This document shows positions 32,310 to 44,589 of a stretch of 64,000 bases of DNA, one piece after another. Position 1 is the stretch's first letter. Each line of letters starts with the position of its first letter. The translations under genes and the position numbers were made by a program. This stretch comes from Sabethes cyaneus (lineage: Eukaryota > Arthropoda > Insecta > Diptera > Culicidae), in contig NC_071353.1 in the NCBI RefSeq assembly GCF_943734655.1, positions 20,000,501 to 20,064,500 on the forward strand, written 5' to 3'. The notes below the pieces were generated by a model. The model saw only the letters and a program-made list of their open reading frames with translations, was not told the DNA's origin and did not search any database.

Positions 32310-34779
32310 AGAAGTTCAGTCAAATTTCTATGTGAATTGAAAGAGAAATTATTGTGCTACTATAGTAGTACAGCTGTTTGTTATTTGTTTGTTATATTTG
32401 TTTTTGTATGAGAAAAAGAGGGAGAGAAATATTTTTGCTTTTGTTTTCACCCACACGTTGGCAGTTCGGCATGGAGCTTCAAGTAAGTGCAAACAGGCAT
32501 AAACATCTCTTTCGGCTCCGTCAGAGCGAATAGGGTATGTTGCTGCTTCGTCGTAATTGCCTATCCAAAACAAACTATTAAAAATATCAGCGTTTTTTTT
32601 ATGACACGCAATGTAAAATTAGTTATTCCCTAATATTTTAGTTTGTTTGTTGATACGTGATCAATCAAAGTGAGCTGAGATCTATTTGAATGCTTTTTTT
32701 TCATTAAAGAATTCCTACCAGCCAAATTTCCTACATTTTTTCGTGCGACGAAGAAGAAAATGTCGACTAATCGTGTTACTTCGCACGGTCTTTCGGATGG
32801 TATCCGATTGTTTTACAAACTAAACTACTGCCGCCCGCTATATTAGATAGTAGAAGAGTTCGTGAAAATGGTGTTTTTGGCCCAGGGACCCAAGAAGAAT
32901 TTGAATAGAATGTATGCAGCAAATAGCTAATATACGGTAACGTGCATAAAAAAAACATCAGAAATGCCAAGAAACGGTTGATATACTGCTTATGTTAATG
33001 CTTCTTGGTTACCTGGGTAGTATATTGGGGGTGATTTTTAATTTGAAATTATATTCAAAAATCTCTGAAAAAAAATGTCCGTTTTCTGTTCTCACACCTC
33101 ACATCGCAAATCATTGACTTTTATTGGGCTCACGTTGTATGTAGTATGTAAATAATTTATTCACGCATTTTCCGCCACAATTAAGATCTGCAACATATCC
33201 TCTGGTTAGTACAAACCAGGAACTCAAACGATGTGTCATTGTGCCCCACGCATGACGATATGACTTTGAACTTGTGTAATGAAACGAGACAGATCGCCAT
33301 GAACCGCGATGTACTCGGCGGTTTATTAAGATCTTAATTATATTCACAACAGGCTTCTCCTCGGCGCTGCTCGGGGAAGTACAAAGCCAACCGGCCGAAA
33401 GCTAACCATCATAATTGAGATAGATCAGAATAATGGTCCTTTTATCAGCAACGTGATGCTTCAATTACACGTAATCGAGTGTATTACCTGCCTGCTGCTT
33501 AATGCAATAACATCGCGTGTGTGAGCTTTTGTCGAACAACAGCCTGCCATCAAGAGCACTCGGTGGCGCAGGAACAGAATGCAAATCACACCCCAACCTT
33601 TTGGCGCACAGGCCGGCCCTGTCACACAATTGACTGGGTTGGGTTTTCAAAATACATAAAATCGATTTTTTTGAATCATAAATAAATCTTTTATAGTATT
33701 AACAAATATGCACTACATATTTTGGAAAAAAAAGGAAAAACCTTTGAGTAATCCACAGAGTTCGGAAGCACGAGCTGTGTTCAATCAAAGCCGAAGAACG
33801 TTGTTACGTAAATGAAATCGACTACTCATAGGCCCGCAGCGTTCGGCTCTGGCAGCTTTGAGTGTTGGGCTCCTCAAGGCTGCGCACCGACTATAATGCA
33901 ATAAATGCTTGCCACTGCTGCTCTCGGCAACGCGATTCACCGTATGTGCCGAGAGCCTTCTAACAAGCTGCCGAGGGGAGGGTCAATTACTCTCAAACCA
34001 CGAACATCTCGGTAACGGACGGCGGCCGCGGCTGGCTGCGGTGGTAAACCGGCGAGTCAAGTTCTATCACTCTGGTCGCTTTTAGTGACCTCCATCGAGC
34101 AGTGGCGCGAGCGAGAACCAATTTACGATAATTATACCGTCCGCGTCCGGATTAATGGAGGCAACGAAGTACCGGCCGGAGCACTGACGAAGTGGTATGT
34201 AATGTGAGCTGGCAGGTATATCTGAACAACGTTTTGTTTTTCCACAATAATTTTTCGTTGTGTCAGCCTGTTAGACTGCAACAGCTGATGGTCGGTTTCA
34301 GTGCAAAACCCCCCTGTCTGCGATGAGTAAGTTTTTCAGTTATTATCCTTGTGTCGGACAGAATTGAAGCACAATTACAGCTGTTTCTACTATCCACTGG
34401 ACACGGAGTCTGTCTCTGCATTTAGCAAACAATGAGTTTGGAAAAAATGGCAAATTAAGCACTATATAACTCAAATTTGTTATTAAGCCGTTCTTGATGC
34501 TGTAATATTGACCCGCGGATGCCAGAGCAGTTAATTTTCTAGCGTTGATCGTTGTACGAGATGAAAAAATAACCTCACTTTTTTTATAGTTTATGGTAAT
34601 TACTAATTTTCCGCAGATTCAGTTCCAGATCATCGTCAGCAAGTGCATTTTACAAGCCACGATGTTTTTCATCTAACCAGCATATTTTCATTCCGGGTAG
34701 ATTTGTAGCAACGAATACGTTAGATTTCGCTACCACCTGTTTGACAACTATTGAAAACAGAGCACAAATTGATGTCATC
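32310..34779. other. Intron-like DNA, no gene recognised
   Basis: Contains a local GC-rich patch (33,960-34,090) without a coding pattern. Nothing else is recognised. Confidence 0.4.
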
Positions 34780-35010
34780 TAGACGAATTTGAAAGCAGCC
34801 TGCGACAAAATTTACCATAAAATATGACTCCGCAAATTGTCTCGAATGAGAGCCTCGAGTAGACTCAGTGGTGTGGTTTTCATCGTACCAAACTGCGAGA
34901 ACGTTGCATGTTAGGCATGGTTCATTGACACCTCTGGCGTTCCGCAAAGAAGTAATTTAGTACCACTTTTGTTCGTCATCTTCTTCAAAGCAACATTTCT
35001 CGTTTGACTC
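34780..35010 (+). pseudogene. Jockey/Juan-like reverse transcriptase fossil
   Basis: One frame reads TNLKAACDKIYHKI, stop, LRKLSRMRASSRLSG and later SGVPQRSNLVPLLFVIFF. This matches the RT blocks TDLKAAFDxINHxILLxKL and SGVPQGSNLGPLLFxLFxND. Catalytic features are damaged (Gly to Arg and Gly to Val in the PQGSxLGP loop) and two stops are present. The FADD block is not seen. Confidence 0.75.
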
Positions 35011-36125
35011 TAACTGGAAGCACAATGGGTGGTGCATCAAGAGCGCTCTCTGCGCACCACCTAGTGTGAAGTGAGATGGCGCCGTATGTACTTAAGATAG
35101 AGCAATACTCAGTTCAGCAATCTTATGGATAATAATCGACTCTATAAATGCCCCATACAAAATATTTTCGAATTTTGTTTCGGTGAGGTTACAGCTAAAA
35201 AGCAAAATAGAAGTGCAGGACAGCCCTGGTTGGAACATATTGCAGAGTTTTTACAAATGCCAGTTGTATATAGAGGGAAATACTTAACTTTGCCAGGAGT
35301 CAAATGACTCCCGCTTTCTCTAATAAAGCGTTTGAGTTTGATGTAGGATGATGTAGGATATCGAAATCTATTTGTTTTCACCTGATCGAAATCGAATTTG
35401 TGTACTAATACACCGGTAAGCCATGTGGAGGCTTCAAGAGCTAAACCCTTAAGTTCGTTACGCATTTCAACACGGAAGGAAACAAAATTCAATTTCGAAA
35501 GGTCAGCATCCTTTCTGACTGACGTAATTTTAATAAAATGCTTATTGCGGAGATTCCACCTTTTCAGACTGCAACACTGAGAAAACTTTTCGTATAGTTT
35601 CTATGTGTCCCACATATAGATTTTTGCAGTAATGTGCAGAATATTTTAAGTGCACGAGAAAATCATTAGCTTGTTCATTTTCTGCGTGTCCCACACATGC
35701 TTGCAATTTAGCAATTTGAACCATCAGTTTTTTGGTTATTGCCTCCCAACAGCACTCTGCTTAACAAGCATATTTTCAATGTATTTGGTAAGTACAGTAT
35801 TATTATTATTATTATGAATTTGCGTAGGACTCGTAAAATTGCTGCAAGGCACAATATAAGAATAGCTTTTTAGTGAAATTAGAGTACACGGATCGGAAAG
35901 TAAGTGTGCTTGAGTCAAATCAGTAAGAACTTTTAAATTATTGGCTAAAATCCATCCAATAAATGATGAAAATTGAAGTGGCTTTCCTTACTACGACCGA
36001 AATTAGCTCTAAACGCTACATTGATTATACTGATAAAAACCAAACCAAACCAAAAACATCCCTTCCAGATGACTGGCAACGATGCCAAAATTTGAGAGAC
36101 AGTAACAGTAAATCAAAATATGGTA
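35011..36125. other. No gene recognised; scattered short frames
   Basis: Minus-strand frames at 35,142-35,492 and 35,542-35,724 (with VGHAENEQANDFLVHLKYSA) look slightly protein-like and could be retroelement gag debris, but no motif confirms this. An (ATT)n microsatellite is at 35,801-35,816. Confidence 0.35.
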
Positions 36126-38546
36126 TTTGTATTTGAATTTGAATATAGGCTATTGTGCCCGTTACCCAATCTTAACCTATTTACAAAATATAAAAAATAC
36201 GTTCATGAGTCACTTTTCTTAAAATACACATTAAAACTAAACAATAGAAACATTAATATAATTGTCCTTTAATATATAATCTAAGCCTACTTCTTATTGT
36301 ATCTGGGCTCATGTCGATGGCTATTATTTCCTGAAGTGCATTGAAACTATTCATGAAGCGTGTAGTTGGTTCATTCTGTGAGTAATTTCTGGTCCGCAAC
36401 GGTGGTTCAAAAGTTCTCCTTCGTCGAAGCGAGACTGGGTTATCGTTTAGTACTAATCGACTGGAAAGTGGCTGACTGATCGTTCGCCCTGCAAGGATGT
36501 TCGTGAAGAATACGATATCGGCTATCTTATGCCTCGGGTGGACCGAGTCGAGGTCGACCAAACAACACAGATCATAATAAGGTGGTAGCTGTTCTCCGTT
36601 CCATCCGAGATTTCTAAGAGCAAATCTAATAAATCTCTTTTGGATTCCTTCTACTCGCTGAATGTGGGTAAAGTACTGCGGGCATCATATTACACTTACG
36701 AAATCCAGTTTGCTCCTAACAAGGCCTTTGTAGATTGCCAATATAGCGTGTGGATCATTGAGGTCACGGCCAAACCTCCTTACGAGTGAGAACAGCTTCA
36801 AGCTCTCTTTGATCACGTTATCAATGTGTCTATCGAAAGAGAGTGTGCGGTCGAATGTTACTCCCAAGTCACGAACATATTCTGTACGCGGTACTACTCT
36901 ATTCCGGTAAGCGTAATCGAAGATCACGGGGCTAACTTTTCTGCTAAATGTCATTACTGAACACTTGTCTGTATTCACTTTTAATCCACGATTTCCACAG
37001 TACATTCCAAAGTGTCCTAAGTCGAGCTGTAATTTCAAGCAATCGTCCATGGACTTGATAGGTAAAAATATTTTTACATCGTCGGCGTAAATTAGAATAC
37101 TTGAGTGGGAGATATCATCAGGCAATTTGTTCATTAGAATCACGAACCACAGCGGTCCTAAGTGACTGCCTTGCGGTACTTCAGAGTCTACAGTAAATGA
37201 GCAAGATTTCTGCCACGTATTTTAACAAATTGTATTCTCTGCTTCAAATACGACACTAACCAGTTGTACAGTGAACCTCGAACGCCAAACTCTTCAACTG
37301 CCTCCAAGATGCTATTTATACTAACAGCATCAAACGCTTTACACATATCGGTATATGCGCAATCCACTTGGAAGCCTTTTGAAATGCAGTCCGTAACCAT
37401 CGAAGTGAACTCACACAGATTTGTAGCCACTGATTTCTTCTTCAAGAATCCGTGTTGCACAGGAGAAATACGTCCGACAACCCTATCATAAAGATGGCTG
37501 TAAACTAATGACTCGAAAAGTTTCGGAACAGCCGATTTATGTATTGGAGTGATGTGCGAAATCTTCCATATTCCCGGAAAATGACCGGAAGCTAACGACA
37601 CATTGAGCAAACTGGTGAGCGGCAACACAAACTCTTGGCGAAATTGCTTAAGGATGCTATTCGTTAGCAAAGCCGGACCTGCGGTTTTGTTGACATCGAG
37701 TTCACGAATACCGTTTTCCACACAAACCTGGGACAGTTGGTATGGCGTCTCGTCGTTATCAATAGGAAATTCTATGATACTACCAGTCGCTTCAGTAAAC
37801 ACACTTTTGAAATATGCTGCAAAAAGTTCAGTTGACGAATGAACATCGGTAGCTGTAACACCCTTATAGTTAACACGATCCGGGATGCCAACACTTTTTC
37901 TCCTGCCATTCACAAATTTCCAGAACGATTTTGGGTTGCTTTTCAAACGGGTTTGAACATCTTCGATGTACACTTGATACGCTTCTCTATGTGCTGCCTT
38001 AAACATTCTTAATATTTGTTTATAATTGGACACATTTTCGTGTGATGGTGAGCGACGCATCCGCTTCAAGGCTAGTCTTTTTTCTTTCATTAAATTAACA
38101 AGCGCCGATGTAAAGCATTCAGGATAGTTGTGCAAAAATCTTCGCCGTTTCGTGATCATCGGAGAATAACGAGAGAAAATGTCGTAAATTATATAGTAAA
38201 ACAAAAGTGCATTGTAATCAATCGAATTTTCGATTAAAACAGCATTTCCCGAATCAACATTCATAATGTCTATTGATCGAAGAAAATCCCGCATGTCTCC
38301 CGCTCGTTGTTTATATTCTTCACCATTTTGGAAAACGTCTTCTGATACGAACAAATCATTCCATCCGATATTCGCAAGGTCCACCCGAGCGCTTTCAAAA
38401 TCCATTGCATATAAATCACCAATGCATACAATGGTATGCAATGCATTGCCACGCTCGCACACATCTTTTCCCACCAATACACGTACAAACAGCTTCAACT
38501 TTTGTCGGGAAGGGTGCGCTGTTGCTTCTGTTGCTTGTCTTGTCAT
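36126..38546 (-). mobile_element. Second non-LTR retrotransposon, 5'-truncated
   Basis: The minus strand carries the linker, RT, thumb and C-terminal segment of a LINE without RNase H. Its low-coordinate end (36,130-36,150) has AAATTCAAATACAAATACC on the coding strand, a simple tail typical of target-primed insertion. The endonuclease core is absent, so the copy is 5'-truncated near 38,546. No clade is assigned beyond the Jockey/CR1-like group. Confidence 0.8.
36253..38546 (-). pseudogene. RT polyprotein of the second LINE
   Basis: A 452-codon open stretch (37,188-38,546) contains LKSNPKSFWKFVNGRRK, GIRELDVNKTAGPALL (RT 1), GHFPGIWKISHITPIHK (RT 2), SPVQHGFLKKKSVATNL (RT 3) and CAYTDMCKAFDAVSINSIL (catalytic Asp). 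A frameshift near 37,205 moves to VPQGSHLGPLWFVIL and SILIYADDVKIFLP (catalytic YADD, about 37,085), then RDLGVTFDRTLSFDRHID. A TGA replaces Trp at about 36,687, after which the frame reads on through QKRFIRFALRNLGWNG to LYIKGQLY at 36,253. Two lesions in 2.3 kb suggest fairly recent decay. Confidence 0.85.
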
Positions 38547-38754
38547 TTGTATGGGCGCGAGGAAGAGGTGCCAGCCTTGTTGATGGTATGTTTTTGCAAA
38601 AGTAATACTACAAGGCGGATAGAAAAAGTTAAGATTCCACTTTAGTATTCATTAAAGGTTATAAACTCTCTTAAACAAATTCTGTCTGACCCTCAGTGTC
38701 CCATTCTGTGCACGCTGTAAGGACTGTACGCAGTTATTTCAGATTTAGTATTGC

Positions 38755-38965
38755 TTGGGAATGTCTTCGTATTCGTCAAAATGGCGCTTTCGAACGAAAG
38801 TTGGGGAAGGATACTTAATTAATACTTGCTCGTCCGAGGGATATTTTAATTGTATTATTATTGTAGTCGAATATCGATCATAGATGGGGCTAATATTCAG
38901 GCAAAATGTGCGTTAGGATACTTTTTATAAAAATTTTTTCAAAGAGTTATGTCTGTTTGTCTGTC
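38755..38965 (+). repeat. Dispersed repeat shared with 61,350-61,555
   Basis: Both have GGGAATGTCT, CGTATTCGTCAAA, TGGCGCTTT, TACTTGCT, CGAGGGATATTTTA, CATAGATGG and TTATGTCTGTTTGT in the same order. The GTCTGTTTGTCTGT end also closes the triplicated unit at 46,090-47,370. Confidence 0.75.
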
Positions 38966-39132
38966 CTGGATCATGAATTTTTAAGTATTTAAGTATTGTG
39001 TGGATCAAGATTTTTTAAGTATTCAAGGTTTATATCAGAATCGTAGAGAGTATAGCACTTTGACATTTCGTAACTTGGGAAATTTCTTTTCGTTCGAAAC
39101 GATTTTCGTCATCATGGTAAACCTGGAGTGAC

Positions 39133-39227
39133 ATTGCGATTCTCGGTTCGAGTGATTTTGGTTCGTTTTGCCCATTCGTTTAACGTGGTCGAAACGATCA
39201 AAAATCACTCGAAACGAGAATCGCAAT
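39133..39227. mobile_element. ~95-bp hairpin element
   Basis: ATTGCGATTCTCGGTTCGAG is inverted at 39,208-39,227 (CTCGAAACGAGAATCGCAAT); the arms extend to about 29 bp. A short palindromic MITE or solo remnant. Confidence 0.65.
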
Positions 39228-39837
39228 ATGACCCCTGATCGAGCAGATAGAGTACGGAGAACTGCTGCAGCCGTCCCCTTTGCCCTAGAAACACCGAAAA
39301 TTCGCAACAACGAACAGTGACACTTGCCTTTACCTTAGCGGACACTGACCGCTGCGCTGCTGGCTGCAAAATAATCATTTACCGATCCAATGGTTTGCTC
39401 CGTCATGCAAGTGTACTATTTGGGACAAGCGGTGGCAACTGCTGGCTGGCTGGCACTACACTTGCTGGCTGTCCTATGGATAAACTCGATTTTACGTAAC
39501 GAAAAGTTGGCACGGCTGACGAAACCGGCGGCCTACGCGATTTGCCGGCCGCTGCTGCTTAGCGGCCCGGGTGCCGAGAGTGCGTTTATGAGTTTCTGTT
39601 GGCTCGGATATCGGATCGGCTAACGATTTGGTCAATCACCCAACTCATGCCAGAGAGCGACGGCATTCGCGTGGTTCTAGCAACAGCTAGGGAGATTGAA
39701 GTAAAAGATGAGTGGTGAACGGTTCGAGTAAGGCGCTGCTAGTGTGACACAGTTAATCCGCGAGGTCGATTTTGCATGACTTTTCACGTTTGAACCCGGC
39801 AGTCGGTTAGTCAGTTGATTCATCTGCTGATTCTCTA
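39228..39837. other. No gene recognised; GC-rich patch
   Basis: The stretch 39,330-39,640 is GC-richer and has overlapping short plus frames without family resemblance. Confidence 0.35.
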
Positions 39838-40010
39838 CACTCTCAAATTTTTGCACTTACATATAAAATTACTCAGAATTTTTTTTAAAGTGTACAAACT
39901 CAAGTTCTGATAAATTTTGAATCTCATATTGGTAGAAGGAACTCAAAAGTAGTTTATTTTCAATTATTGGCACCAAGTAATCAAATAGGAATAGCTCGTG
40001 AAGATTTTAA
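39838..40010. mobile_element. Partial, diverged copy of the 19,944 MITE
   Basis: ACACTCTCAAAT, then AAAGTGTACAAACTCAAG, ATTGGTAGAAGGAACTCAAA and CAATTATTGGCACCAAGTAA align in order with 19,944-20,130. The right arm is missing. Confidence 0.7.
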
Positions 40011-40889
40011 AACGTAGGTCTTGAATTTATTCGTAAGTGCGAAATAAAATCAACACATTAGAGGTGTCGCACAACATGAATCGTAGTTTCGCCGCCGTAG
40101 ACACAACATAACCAAGAATCACAACAAAGGTGGCATGGGTCACGAACGAAAGATCACTCTACCGGGAAATAAAAACCAATCCTCAACAATGAAGCCCACA
40201 CACAAACCCGTGCGCCACGCACTGACCGCGGGGCGGGAATGTCAAGCGTCATTTTTCACTGACAGCCGGCCGCTCGCTGATCAGTTCTCGCAATATGCAT
40301 GATTTACTAAGTGCCAATCGACTGATGGCGCGAAGGGGTGATGGCAAACCGTCAAGGGCTGGCCAGCAAGCGTCATTGTTGACGCCATTGCGACATTTGC
40401 CGCCCGGCTGTGGCTGAGTGGTGCGAAGTTGCGAGGGATCATCGAGAATCCATTCCCGAGCCGAGGTTGTTCGCGTTGAGGTGATAAATCGGTGCTGGAT
40501 TGTGTGACAGTATACCTGTTTACGTATTGATGCACATTTGCATTGTTGAAAGCTTGGTCAATATTGTCACGGCTTACAATACTGCGTCGATGATGTTTGC
40601 AGAATGCAATGCAATGAGTACTTGTTGTCGACTGAATTCATTCACAGGACAATAAATGTATTCATGGAGTAGGCTTCTAGAGGTGATGCAAAGGTTAATC
40701 GGGAAATTCCGGGGCCACTATGAATTTACTTATCGACAAAATCCATCATCTTTGAATAGGTGACTGGTTTTCGCGGAAAAAATGTTTGACCATCGGAACA
40801 GACACACTAACAAAGTGTGCATGTGTACAAAGTTGCTCAAGTAATAAAGTGAAAAAACCACCCCATCGGCAGGCGACCATGTTTTCCAT
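40011..40889. other. No gene recognised
   Basis: Mixed composition without domains or recurring repeats. Confidence 0.4.
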
Positions 40890-41045
40890 GCCAACATCAA
40901 TAATCACTGTTCGTGAAATGCTTCTCTCTTGAGCCTCTGCTAATTCGCTTGGTTTCCGCTTGCAGTCTCGCGTAGATTTTCTCAGCCGTGCCAAAGTTCC
41001 TAGTAATAACGTCGAAGTCGTCTGCGAAGCCTAACGGGTGACAAC
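40890..41045 (-). pseudogene. RTE-like reverse transcriptase fossil, second copy
   Basis: The minus strand reads CHPLGFADDFDVITRNFGTA, then EKIYARLQAETKRIS and RGSREKHFTNSDY. FADD is the RT catalytic block. It matches the fossil at 29,662 (NFGTAE-IYARL) but lacks the GLQINASKTKYMV stretch, an internal deletion of about 42 bp. It is a fragment only. Confidence 0.75.
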
Positions 41046-41120
41046 TAAACTTTTGGAATTTTTTTCTCAAGCTGACAAAAAAAGACAAAGATACATGAAG
41101 AAGATCTGATTTCCCGAAAT

Positions 41121-41253
41121 TAACCCTTAAATGCGCACGCTGAAAAAATTTATTAAAAAAAAACTTACTTATCTAAAGGCGGTAAACATAATTTACTTTG
41201 GGGATGTTTTTCACAATGTTGTTTTAAAGCAACATTGCGTATTTAAGGGTGAA
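41121..41253. mobile_element. Possible short MITE with ACCCTTAAATGCGCA ends
   Basis: TTAACCCTTAAATGCGCA at the left and TGCGTATTTAAGGGTGAAA at the right are inverted. The left edge is TTAA, the right is not, so the target site is unclear. Confidence 0.5.
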
Positions 41254-42223
41254 AATACATTGTCCGGCCCGTTATCGGCTGTTCGACGAAGCTTCCGTAT
41301 GATATCGGAACAGGAGCGTTGTACGGCCGTCATGTCAGCTTTACGAATGCATCTCCTGATTCTACCAATCAACTGATGTTTGCAATTTGTGGCTCTCCGG
41401 TTATTTTTATACACCCAAAAATATGCCCCTCAAAATCCCGAAGAAATCTTCGATTCGGCGCTCTGGGACAGATTTGAAGTGTCGTGATTTTTGGGTACAA
41501 ATGGGATTTTCAATTCTAAAAAATCGAATTTTTTTTATTGTTTATATCAAAAGATTAACATTTTTAGCATATGTGTTTGAAGCCGTTTCGATAAATTCCA
41601 AAAAATGACAAAGTTACAGTCATTTGTATAGCGCATATCTGGAACGATTGTACAGCGCATAAAAACTTCAATGCCGTTTTTCTCGGAACCAGGTTTTCAA
41701 AGTCGGTACCATAAATATCTCAAGAACGCTTCAAGCGATTCTCTAGCTTCTTTTTTTTGTTTCAAAGCTTGTAAAATTATCTTGTCATTGACCCATGTTT
41801 TTTTCGATATTGCAATTTATGAATTTTTTGGAAACGTTTAAAGTCAATTTTTCGGCTAAAAAACTTACTTTTATGTTTGAATGTCCGCCATTTTGTTATG
41901 CGTTCGAATTTTACAAAAGGGATGGTTCAAAGACAAGATAATTTAATGTACTTTCATGTCGTTTTGGAATTTTTCATTTCGAAAGAGCCCCCGAGCGCCA
42001 ATCCATGGTATCGCAATTCATGTTTTTTTTTTTCAAATGATCATGTTCAAGGACCCGTAGGGGAGGGGGGAAGAGGTTCCCATATGTAAACAGAATTGTG
42101 AATATTAGTATAAAATACATTGTTTAGAATGCAATAAACCCGAATCGATTGGCCTTCCGCGTTTTCGAGAAAAAAATATTTGAAATAAGGCCAAAAATAT
42201 GGTGTAAAAAGTACTATACCCCC
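41254..42223. other. No gene recognised
   Basis: T-rich DNA with a G-rich tract (42,058-42,074). No domains. Confidence 0.4.
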
Positions 42224-42375
42224 TTAATTGATAGCCAAACCAGAGGGATTGTTGTTGAAGGCACGAGAAAGTGAATGATGTCCTTCTGCGTCCATAATTT
42301 TGGCTTGTCTTCCACTACCTTGCTTGCGAGTAATTGTTGGGCATCTTAGGATATGGTAAACAGTCCAAATCCAAA
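42224..42375 (-). pseudogene. Mariner-type transposase fragment
   Basis: The minus strand reads WIWTVYHILRCPTITRKQGS then GRQAKIMDAEGHHSLSRAFN and NNPSGLA. This resembles the region between the two helix-turn-helix motifs of a Tc1/mariner transposase (TVYxILKR ... RKxGSGRPxK ... LxRAFxNNP). The catalytic DDE/D domain is absent and the frame ends after about 45 matching residues. The related debris is at 11,381-11,475. Confidence 0.65.
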
Positions 42376-42830
42376 CGACCAAACGACTAACGACCAAATC
42401 CAAGATGGCCGCAAAAAAAAATTTGTTCTCAGTTTGTTTAAAATTCAACTTTTTTTTATCTTTCGGGCCCCTTGGCGAATGAGGGGTCCCCTGTTTCGAG
42501 GTACTAAAAGTGCAAGTCTTATTTTTTAACCATTTTCAACAAATCAAGAACAAAAGTTCCAATATTTAAAGACCTCGTGTCAGTAGTGGCCCCGTTTCAG
42601 CGGGAATTACTATTGCTCAACCTAAAAAACTATAACTTAGCTTTATTTGTGTCAGAAACCACGATATTTGATTATTAATAGATAATAATGATTCTTTATT
42701 CATATTACATTTGTATTTACACAGTACTGCACTGAATTTCACTGAAAAAAAAACGTGATTTATGTCAGAGCACTCACGACTGCAGCCGCACTCTCTCAGT
42801 AACAAACGCTCTCCCCATTTGTCAGACTTG
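42376..42830. other. No gene recognised
   Basis: No domain or recurring repeat. Confidence 0.4.
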
Positions 42831-43450
42831 AAATTTGAATTCAAACTTTACTAAAAATTGTGATATGAAATAGAGTTTAAATTTGACTTAAAATTAAAAT
42901 TAAATTAGATTTCAAATCAATGGTGCAATTCGAGAGAGACACTAAGGATGCCTACTACCACGCTAGCAAGTATATGAGAAGCATTGCGTTCAACGCTTAC
43001 GCCACTAACGCAAGCGTAAGCCAAACAGCCGCCTTTGCTGCATGTGCAGACTTTCTGCTACCTATGCACTCGCGAACGCACAGCCTCGTGGTGTCTTTCA
43101 GCATAGCCCACTCGCGACTCAAACAAGCCGTGCGCAACCAACTGCCCGTAAAGGCAAGCGGCGCACAGGGATACAGATTTTGCATTACTTTTCGTTTTCG
43201 TCCTAATCTTCGTCGCAGTTTCTACGCACGGGCGGGAGAGCGAGCCCTCGCGAGTGATCGACATCAGCAGCTCGGGCTGCAATGACGAGCGAGAGCGACG
43301 ACCGTGGCTGTTAGCTTTAATTCATACTTGCGAAAACTTGACGCGAGAGCCCAAAATAGGACATGCAAGTGGACTTGAAATTTTAAGTTGATGTTGAACA
43401 TTGAATTAGACTTGGACGTGGGTATGAATACGAAATTTTAATTGAAATTC
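42831..43450. repeat. 12-bp minisatellite flanking a GC-rich island
   Basis: AAATTTGACTTAAAATT-type units (42,831-42,918) and GGACTTGAAATTTTAAG-type units (43,368-43,450) are the same degenerate unit as at 7,286 and 9,768. Between them lies 42,920-43,330, GC-rich and unrelated. Confidence 0.65.
42920..43285 (+). CDS. Orphan 121-codon frame in a GC-rich island
   Basis: ATG at 42,920 opens a frame of 121 residues, basic and Ala/Ser/Arg-rich (MVQFERDTKDAYYHASKYMR at the start), ending in TGA. Composition is much more GC-rich than the minisatellite on both sides. There is no recognisable domain, and a hairpin (CGCTTACG...CGTAAGC) lies at 42,996-43,020. It may be an inserted repeat piece rather than a gene. 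Confidence 0.15.
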   Translation: MVQFERDTKDAYYHASKYMRSIAFNAYATNASVSQTAAFAACADFLLPMHSRTHSLVVSFSIAHSRLKQAVRNQLPVKASGAQGYRFCITFRFRPNLRRSFYARAGERALASDRHQQLGLQ

Positions 43451-43802
43451 TCGCGCAATATGTGAAAAGGGCCTATGTGTAAATGAGATATACTCTTCGT
43501 GTCTCCCCAGTAAACCATTTGGTTTGTATATCTCGATTGCAACTGAGATGTACGAAATCATATCTGAACGAAAAAGTTATATTTCACGCCATATAAGAAC
43601 ATATATGTACCAAAGTGGAGGCGATATACGTGCGAAAATTTTGACAACTATTTGTAATTCTATTTTGCGTAGTTTTTATAACACGCAACTAAATACTCCT
43701 GAATATATGATTAAGATATAATCAAATATTGCAATTGTCTATACTGCTTTATAATTCACAGTCATGAATTGTATATGAGGACACGCACGACTGCAAAACA
43801 AC
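43451..43802. other. No gene recognised
   Basis: A+T-rich spacer between the minisatellite and foldback copy C. Confidence 0.4.
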
Positions 43803-44334
43803 TTAACCCCTCTAAGGTCTACATCATTTTTAGCACTGCAAAATTCACTAAAATGGCCGTAGAGACATGAGATGATCGCCAATCGCTATTTTGTCGAATG
43901 CTGATGTTTTTTGATATGCGACACGACATGCTTTACTGATGCTGAAATGTTCTGTTACGGGAACCGGTTCCGGATTTAAAGTGTCCCCCCGGATCCGGAT
44001 GGTGCGCACCATGGCCCCTAACTGCGGCAAAGTAACTGATATGTCTACAGTCGATGATATGTTTACGAAAATCAACAGATTTCAAACAAATTTTAGATAT
44101 TTGGCAACTTTATCTAAAAAAGCCATATCTCGGTCCCCCAAGGAACTCCGGAATAACTCCGGGACCATATGACATATGGCCATTATCTATAGATATTATG
44201 AAAATAGAAAATATTTTCGGCAAAATTCCCAAATTTGGTGAAAAAATATTGAAAGATAAAAAGGTTACGGCCATTTTAGGGAATTTTGCGGTGCTAAAAA
44301 TGATGTAGACCTTAGAGGGGTTAATGTTCACTTC
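43803..44334. mobile_element. TTAA foldback MITE, copy C (both termini present)
   Basis: The left end TTAACCCCTCTAAGG and the right end CCTTAGAGGGGTTAA are exact inverses and TTAA stands at both borders. Only 58 bp of the left arm remains; at 43,860 the sequence jumps to a point inside the right half, which then runs complete to 44,334. It is an internally deleted derivative. This copy supplies the true termini of the family. Confidence 0.85.
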
Positions 44335-44589
44335 GATTTGACATACTCTAATCATTATACAATTCCAATGTGAAATTGACATGAAAACGATTTAATGTGA
44401 ACTTTCTATTACGATTTTGTGTTATCTGGGTCCTCTCTGCAAGCGTTCATCACGGCGAACTAAATGCATTCCAATGCAATTTTTCTTAACCAATAGCTAG
44501 CTAATAACGGCAGCAACCGTTTCCGGCAAAATTAATCCGTTCAAGTGCATTTGCATCATCGTGATAGGCGGAACAGAGGAGACGCGAAG

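Noticed and set aside
35142..35724. Gag-like gene of an LTR retrotransposon
   Set aside because: Frames look mildly protein-like, but no LTR pair, CCHC knuckle or protease/RT motif is present nearby.
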